Below are positions 47,851 to 52,307 of a stretch of DNA of 52,307 nt, piece by piece. The notes beneath the pieces are model-generated. The model had not been told where the DNA came from, did not search any database, and worked only from the letters and a program-made list of their open reading frames with translations. Source of the DNA: Mycobacteriales bacterium (lineage in GTDB: Bacteria > Actinomycetota > Actinomycetes > DATLTS01); the NCBI GenBank assembly GCA_035533475.1, contig DATLTS010000048.1:1-52307 (forward strand), given 5' to 3'. Both the position numbers and the translations under genes were made by a program. The first letter of the stretch is position 1; each line of letters begins with the position of its first letter.

Positions 47851-47863
47851 CCGAGGAGTTCTC

Positions 47864-47977
47864 ATGAAGGTCAAGCCCAGCGTCAAGAAGATGTGCGACA
47901 AGTGCAAAGTGATCCGCCGGCATGGCCGGGTCATGGTCATCTGCGAGAACCTGCGACACAAGCAGCGCCAGGGTTAA
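47864..47977 (+). CDS. rpmJ: 50S ribosomal protein L36, zinc-binding type
   Basis: This 37-aa L36 begins [20 protein letters not shown]. The zinc ligands C11, C14, C27 and H32 are all present. ATG at 47864 follows GAGGAG. It has the usual place between infA and rpsM. Confidence 0.97.
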   Translation: MKVKPSVKKMCDKCKVIRRHGRVMVICENLRHKQRQG

Positions 47978-48003
47978 ACCGCAAGTCAGCGTTTCCGAAC
48001 CCA

Positions 48004-48047
48004 CCGGCCCCGGCCGGCGGGCACCCCCGGTCGGAGGCCGGGGCCGG
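48004..48047 (+). promoter_or_regulatory. 12-bp perfect stem in the rpsM leader
   Basis: CCGGCCCCGGCC (48004-48015) pairs perfectly with GGCCGGGGCCGG (48036-48047) around a 20-nt loop. It lies 66 bp before rpsM, with no T-tract. It may be a terminator for infA-rpmJ or an RNA element controlling the rpsM-rpsK-rpsD-rpoA-rplQ unit (S4 is the repressor in Escherichia coli). Confidence 0.55.
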
Positions 48048-48113
48048 CAGCCAGGCGGGTCGCCGGAACGGGAGCGCAGGACCTCCGTCGAGTGAAAGGA
48101 CCGCCGCCCGCCC

Positions 48114-48494
48114 ATGGCTCGTCTCGTCGGCGTCGATCTCCCCCGCGACAAGCGGCTCGAGGTCGCCTTGACCTACATCTACGGCATCGGGCGGACCCGA
48201 GCCCTGCAGACCCTCCGTGAGACCGGCGTGAGCCCCGACCTTCGGGTGCACGACCTAAGCGACGACGACCTGGTCAAGCTTCGGGAGTGGATCGAGGCGA
48301 ACTACCGGATCGAGGGAGACCTTCGGCGCGAGGTCGCCGCGGACATCCGCCGCAAGATCGAGATCGGCTGCTATCAGGGGATCCGGCACCGTCGGGGACT
48401 CCCGGTCCGCGGCCAGCGCACGCACACCAATGCTCGAACCCGGAAGGGTCCCCGTAAGGCCGTAGCCGGCAAGAAGAAGGCCGGGAAGAAGTAG
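48114..48494 (+). CDS. rpsM: 30S ribosomal protein S13
   Basis: S13 (126 aa) contacts tRNA and forms bridges to the 50S subunit. [20 protein letters not shown], then [20 protein letters not shown] and a lysine-rich tail (KKKAGKK). ATG at 48114 follows GAAAGGACCG. Confidence 0.98.
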   Translation: MARLVGVDLPRDKRLEVALTYIYGIGRTRALQTLRETGVSPDLRVHDLSDDDLVKLREWIEANYRIEGDLRREVAADIRRKIEIGCYQGIRHRRGLPVRGQRTHTNARTRKGPRKAVAGKKKAGKK

Positions 48495-48545
48495 TCCGGA
48501 GCGGCCGCCCGCCCGGAACCGACAACCTCAGGAGCCTCACCCGAT

Positions 48546-48950
48546 ATGCCCCCGAAGACCCGCACCGCCGGCCCCAAGAAGGTCCGGCGCAAGGAAAAGA
48601 AGAACGTGGCCCACGGGCACGCGCACATCAAGAGCACGTTCAACAACACCATCGTGTCGATCACCGATCCGATGGGGAACGTCATCTCCTGGGCGAGTGC
48701 GGGTCACGTTGGTTTCAAGGGCTCGCGTAAGTCCACGCCGTTCGCCGCGCAGATGGCGGCGGAAGCCGCCGCACGCAAGGCGCAGGAGCACGGGATGCGC
48801 AAGGTCGACGTCTTCGTCAAGGGCCCGGGCTCGGGTCGGGAGACCGCGATCCGTTCCCTGCAGGCGGCTGGCCTCGAGGTCGGCTCGATCCAGGATGTGA
48901 CCCCGGTGCCGCATAACGGTTGCCGTCCGCCCAAGCGCCGCCGCGTCTGA
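48546..48950 (+). CDS. rpsK: 30S ribosomal protein S11
   Basis: S11 (134 aa) is a platform protein. It has a lysine-rich N-terminus, then [20 protein letters not shown] and the end [20 protein letters not shown] at 48546, 51 bp after rpsM. Confidence 0.98.
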   Translation: MPPKTRTAGPKKVRRKEKKNVAHGHAHIKSTFNNTIVSITDPMGNVISWASAGHVGFKGSRKSTPFAAQMAAEAAARKAQEHGMRKVDVFVKGPGSGRETAIRSLQAAGLEVGSIQDVTPVPHNGCRPPKRRRV

Positions 48951-48969
48951 CGAGGAGAGAACACAGAGC

Positions 48970-49596
48970 ATGGCTCGCTACACCGGTCCCGACTGCAAGC
49001 GCTGTCGGCGCGAAAAGATGAAGCTGTTCCTCAAGGGCGCCAAGTGCGAGACGCCGAAGTGCCCGATCGAGATCCGGCCCTACCCCCCGGGTGAGCACGG
49101 ACGGGGTCGGACCAAGGACTCCGAATACCTCATGCAGAAGCGGGAGAAGCAGAAGTGCGCCCGCATCTACGGGATCCTCGAGAAGCAGTTCCGCTCGTAC
49201 TACGAAGAGGCGAACCGACGTACCGGGAAGACCGGTGAGAACCTGCTCCAGCTGCTCGAGTCACGCCTGGACAACGTCGTCTACCGGGCCGGGTTCGCGC
49301 ACAGCCGGGACATGTCCCGCCAGCTCGTGCGGCACGGCCACTTCCTCGTCAACGGCCGCAAGGTGGACATCCCGTCGTTCCGGGTGTCCGCTAACGACAT
49401 TGTCGAGGTTCGCGAAGCCTCCCGCGAGCTCACCCCGTTCGTGATCGCCCGGGCCGAGGCGGGCAGCCGACCGGTGCCGGCCTGGATCGAAGTGATCTCC
49501 GGTCGGCTCCGAATCCTCGTGCACGCGCTGCCGAGCCGGCAGGTCATCGACACGCCGGTCCAGGAGCAGCTCATCGTCGAGCTCTACTCGAAGTAA
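48970..49596 (+). CDS. rpsD: 30S ribosomal protein S4, zinc-binding type
   Basis: S4 (208 aa) nucleates 30S assembly and influences accuracy. The N-terminal knuckle has C9, C12, C26 and C31 (zinc form). The S4 RNA-binding domain has [20 protein letters not shown] and [22 protein letters not shown] at 48970 follows GAGGAGAGAAC. It may autoregulate this operon. Confidence 0.98.
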   Translation: MARYTGPDCKRCRREKMKLFLKGAKCETPKCPIEIRPYPPGEHGRGRTKDSEYLMQKREKQKCARIYGILEKQFRSYYEEANRRTGKTGENLLQLLESRLDNVVYRAGFAHSRDMSRQLVRHGHFLVNGRKVDIPSFRVSANDIVEVREASRELTPFVIARAEAGSRPVPAWIEVISGRLRILVHALPSRQVIDTPVQEQLIVELYSK

Positions 49597-49675
49597 CCAC
49601 CCGGCGCGGCGGACCGAGCCCGCACCGGTTACCTGCGACGTCATATGGCGGATGTCGCGGAAAGGATGCATCACC

Positions 49676-50707
49676 GTGCTTATCGCTCAACGTCCCATGC
49701 TCGCCGAAGACCCGATCAGCGAGACCCGCTCGCGGTTCGTCATCGAGCCACTCGAACCGGGTTTCGGCTACACCCTCGGTAACTCACTGCGGCGGACCCT
49801 GCTCTCCTCGATCCCCGGTGCCGCGGTCACCAGCATCCGCGTTGAGGGGGTGCTTCATGAGTTCTCGACGATCCCCGGGGTCAAAGAGGACGTCACCGAC
49901 CTGATCCTCAACATCAAGGAACTGGTCGTCTCCAGCGAGCACGACGAGCCGGTCGTCATGTACCTGCGCAAGCAGGGGCCCGGCGAGGTCACTGCGGCTG
50001 ACATCGCCCCGCCCGCAGGTGTCGAGGTGCACAACCCTGACCTGCACATGGCCACTCTGAGCAGCAAGAGCAAGCTCGAGATCGAGTTCACGGTCGAGCG
50101 CGGTCGCGGCTACGTCACCGCGGTTCAGAACAAGCAGGCCGGCCAGGAGATCGGCCGGGTACCGGTCGACTCGATTTACTCGCCGGTCCTCAAGGTGACC
50201 TACAAGGTCGAGGCCACCCGAGTCGAGCAGCGCACGGACTTCGACCGGCTGATCGTGGACGTCGAGACCAAGCCCTCGATGCCGCCGCGCGATGCGATGG
50301 CGAGCGCCGGCAAGACGCTGGTGGAGCTGTTCGGGCTCGCTCGCGAGCTCAACGTCGATGCCGAAGGGATCGATATCGGGCCGTCCCCCACCGACGCGGC
50401 ACTGGCAGCGGACCTGGCGCTACCGATCGAGGAGCTCGATCTCACGGTCAGGTCCTACAACTGCCTCAAGCGCGAAGGCATTCACTCGGTGGGCGAGCTC
50501 GTCTCGCGCAGCGAGGCCGACCTGCTAGACATCCGGAACTTCGGTGCCAAGTCGATCGACGAGGTCAAGACCAAGCTCGTCACCATGGGCCTGGCCCTCA
50601 AGGACTCGCCCCCCGGCTTCGATCCGAGCAACGTGGTGGACACCTACGGCACCGATGACTACGTCGGTGACGATGACGGCGGTTTCGTGGAGACCGAGCA
50701 GTACTGA
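49676..50707 (+). CDS. rpoA: DNA-directed RNA polymerase alpha subunit
   Basis: Alpha (343 aa) forms the assembly platform of RNA polymerase. GTG at 49676 gives [20 protein letters not shown], the normal actinobacterial N-terminus. The NTD has [20 protein letters not shown], and the CTD (about 255-315) has [20 protein letters not shown] and [13 protein letters not shown] for UP-element and activator contact. An acidic end ([11 protein letters not shown]) closes the chain. Confidence 0.98.
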   Translation: MLIAQRPMLAEDPISETRSRFVIEPLEPGFGYTLGNSLRRTLLSSIPGAAVTSIRVEGVLHEFSTIPGVKEDVTDLILNIKELVVSSEHDEPVVMYLRKQGPGEVTAADIAPPAGVEVHNPDLHMATLSSKSKLEIEFTVERGRGYVTAVQNKQAGQEIGRVPVDSIYSPVLKVTYKVEATRVEQRTDFDRLIVDVETKPSMPPRDAMASAGKTLVELFGLARELNVDAEGIDIGPSPTDAALAADLALPIEELDLTVRSYNCLKREGIHSVGELVSRSEADLLDIRNFGAKSIDEVKTKLVTMGLALKDSPPGFDPSNVVDTYGTDDYVGDDDGGFVETEQY

Positions 50708-50743
50708 CCGGCCGGATCCTGCGGAAAGAGAGAGTGGACTTCG

Positions 50744-51502
50744 ATGCCCACGCCCACCAAGGGCCCCCGCCTCGGCGGGGGCCCGGCGCACGAGCGGCTG
50801 ATCCTGGCCAACCTGGCGACCGCCCTGTTCGAGCATGGTCGGATCACGACTACCCAGGCGAAGGCGAAGCGGTTGCGACCGCTCGCCGAGCGGCTGGTGA
50901 CCTTCGCCAAGCGTGGTGATCTGCACGCCCGACGTCGCGTGCTGCGGGTGGTGCGGGACCGCGGAGTGGTGCACATCCTGTTCGCCGAGATCGGGCCGCG
51001 GTTCGCCGAGCGGGCTGGGGGTTACACCAGGATCACGAAGCTGAACCCCCGCAAGGGTGACAACGCGCCGATGGCGGTGATCGAGCTCGTGGAGGGCGCG
51101 ACGCTCGCCCAGGAGGCGGTTGGCGAAGCCGAGCGCGCTCGCGGCACCCGGTTCGCGCGGCGCCGCGGCGCGGGGGCGGCGGGATCCGGCACGGAGCCGG
51201 GCGAGGTCGACGAAACGTTCGAGGTTGACGAGACGTTGGAGGCGCCCGAGGGGGAGGCGGTGCCCGAGGGGGAAGAAGCGGACGCGGCTCCCGAAGCGGA
51301 CGCGGCTCCCGAAGCGGACGTGGCTCCCGAAGCGGACGTGGCTCCCGAAGCGGCGCCGGTCCAAACTGCGGACCTCCCGGAGGTAGCCGAGAGCACGGGG
51401 CCGCCCGGAGATGGGGCGGCCGAGGCAGTCGGCGAAACGCCGCCGGACGACACCGCCGCCCCCGAGCATCCGGCCGCCGATGGTGAGGGCGAGAAAGCCT
51501 GA
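50744..51502 (+). CDS. rplQ: 50S ribosomal protein L17 with long acidic repeat tail
   Basis: The L17 core (residues 1-118: [60 protein letters not shown]) is complete. A tail of about 130 residues follows that is acidic and alanine/proline-rich and contains four units of EADAAP or EADVAP. The total is 252 aa against about 120-130 in Escherichia coli. The stop is within CTGA, where CTG is the likely start of truA. Confidence 0.95.
   Translation: MPTPTKGPRLGGGPAHERLILANLATALFEHGRITTTQAKAKRLRPLAERLVTFAKRGDLHARRRVLRVVRDRGVVHILFAEIGPRFAERAGGYTRITKLNPRKGDNAPMAVIELVEGATLAQEAVGEAERARGTRFARRRGAGAAGSGTEPGEVDETFEVDETLEAPEGEAVPEGEEADAAPEADAAPEADVAPEADVAPEAAPVQTADLPEVAESTGPPGDGAAEAVGETPPDDTAAPEHPAADGEGEKA
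51275..51346 (+). repeat. 18-bp in-frame tandem repeat in rplQ (4 copies)
   Basis: Two copies of GAAGCGGACGCGGCTCCC (51275-51310) are followed by two of GAAGCGGACGTGGCTCCC (51311-51346). They are perfect apart from one C/T change shared by the second pair, which implies stepwise duplication. Confidence 0.92.
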
Positions 51503-52307
51503 CCACCGGCTCGACTCGCTGGCGTCTCGACCTCGCGTACGACGGGGCGGACTTCGCTGGCTGGGCGCGCCAACCTGCCGAACGCACGATCCAGGGAACG
51601 CTCGAGGTTGCCCTTCAACGCGTCACCCGACTGACCCGCCCTGCGCAGGTTACGGTGGCCGGCCGCACCGATGCCGGAGTGCACGCCACCGGGCAGGTCG
51701 CCCACGTGGACTTGCCCGCCGACGCCGTCGCGGCGGCCGCGGACCTCCTCCGTCGACTCAACGGCGTGCTCCCCCCAGACGTTCGGATCCGCGGTGCGCT
51801 CCGGGCTCCGGCGGGGTTCGATGCCCGGTTCTCCGCGCTATCGCGGCGGTACGTCTACCGCCTCACCGATCGGATTCCCGACCCGCTGCGGCGCGGGGAC
51901 ACACTCGCCTACCAACGACCGCTCGATGCCCGACTGATGGCCGCCGCCGCGCTCGGGCTGATCGGCGAGCACGACTTCGCGGGGTTCTGCCGGCGCCGGC
52001 CCGGCGGGACTACGGTGCGCCGGCTGCTGGTTCTCGACGTCGTGCCGGTGGTTCACGGCGTCGTCGAGGTTCGGGTCGAAGCGGACGCGTTCTGCCATTC
52101 GATGGTCCGCGCCCTGGTCGGGGCGTTGCTAGCCGTAGGCGATGGCCGACAGCCGATCGAGTGGCCGGCGGCGGTGCTGGCCGCTCGCCGCCGTGACCCG
52201 GCGCTGACCGTGGCGCCGGCGCACGGGCTCACCCTGGTGCGGGTCCGCTACCCTCGCCCCACCGAGCTGGCCGCCCGGGCCGAACAGACCCGGCGGTGGC
52301 GCGATCT
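51499..52307 (+). CDS. truA: tRNA pseudouridine synthase A (3' end cut by window edge)
   Basis: TruA makes pseudouridine at positions 38-40 of tRNA anticodon stems. The reading frame shows [20 protein letters not shown], the catalytic aspartate D58 in [25 protein letters not shown] and [17 protein letters not shown]. It is open to the window end. A stop at 51484 and the conserved N-terminus leave no ATG, GTG or TTG start. CTG at 51499, overlapping the rplQ stop as CTGA, is the best candidate. The next GTG would delete the N-terminal domain. The C-terminus lies beyond 52307. Confidence 0.9.
   Translation, partial: MTTGSTRWRLDLAYDGADFAGWARQPAERTIQGTLEVALQRVTRLTRPAQVTVAGRTDAGVHATGQVAHVDLPADAVAAAADLLRRLNGVLPPDVRIRGALRAPAGFDARFSALSRRYVYRLTDRIPDPLRRGDTLAYQRPLDARLMAAAALGLIGEHDFAGFCRRRPGGTTVRRLLVLDVVPVVHGVVEVRVEADAFCHSMVRALVGALLAVGDGRQPIEWPAAVLAARRRDPALTVAPAHGLTLVRVRYPRPTELAARAEQTRRWRD

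Overview
The window is chromosomal DNA of a high-GC actinobacterium. The signs are strongly G/C-biased third codon positions, many GTG starts, TTG starts for rpoB and rpsL, the order rpmG-hadA-hadB-tRNA-Trp-secE-nusG, an actinobacterial-type adenylate cyclase, and a complete mce lipid-import operon. Frankiales or relatives of Mycobacteriales fit best. The sequence alone does not fix the genus.

Layout. (1) 1-1400: a HicB/HicA-like pair cut by the left edge, the isolated 3' half of a tRNA-Tyr (probably the far attachment site of an integrated element), tRNA-Thr, a DedA membrane protein on the minus strand, and tRNA-Met. (2) 1.5-6.2 kb: rpmG, an adenylate cyclase, hadA-hadB, a glycosyltransferase with a CysS-like N-terminus, a convergent aspartate aminotransferase, and tRNA-Trp. 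(3) 6.2-10.2 kb: secE-nusG-rplK-rplA, an L10 leader attenuator, and rplJ-rplL. (4) 10.4-22.2 kb: an 11-gene mce operon (ATPase, two YrbE permeases, MceA-F, two Mce-associated proteins) lying between rplL and rpoB. (5) 22.3-29.8 kb: rpoB-rpoC. (6) 29.9-34.3 kb: the str operon (rpsL, rpsG, fusA, tuf). (7) 34.4-44.0 kb: the S10 and spc operons, rpsJ to rplO. (8) 44.2-52.3 kb: secY-adk-map, a DUF1707 protein, then infA-rpmJ-rpsM-rpsK-rpsD-rpoA-rplQ-truA, with truA cut by the right edge.

Most of the window is the core transcription/translation superoperon, in the usual actinobacterial order and with no broken genes. The mce operon is a self-contained lipid-uptake machine inserted in it. Reconstructable promoters lie before tRNA-Trp/secE, rpoB and rpsL. 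The L10 leader shows a terminator and a competing 9-nt antiterminator pairing.

The most notable points are: the truncated tRNA-Tyr as an integration scar; three CTGA stop/start junctions (hicB/hicA, rpmG/cyclase, rplQ/truA) where no ATG, GTG or TTG start is available near the expected N-terminus; the mce operon between rplL and rpoB; and low-complexity, often repeat-built tails on NusG, L10, L4, S3, L17, the Mce ATPase and a Mce-associated protein. I found no CRISPR array, insertion sequence, or wholly unknown multigene system.
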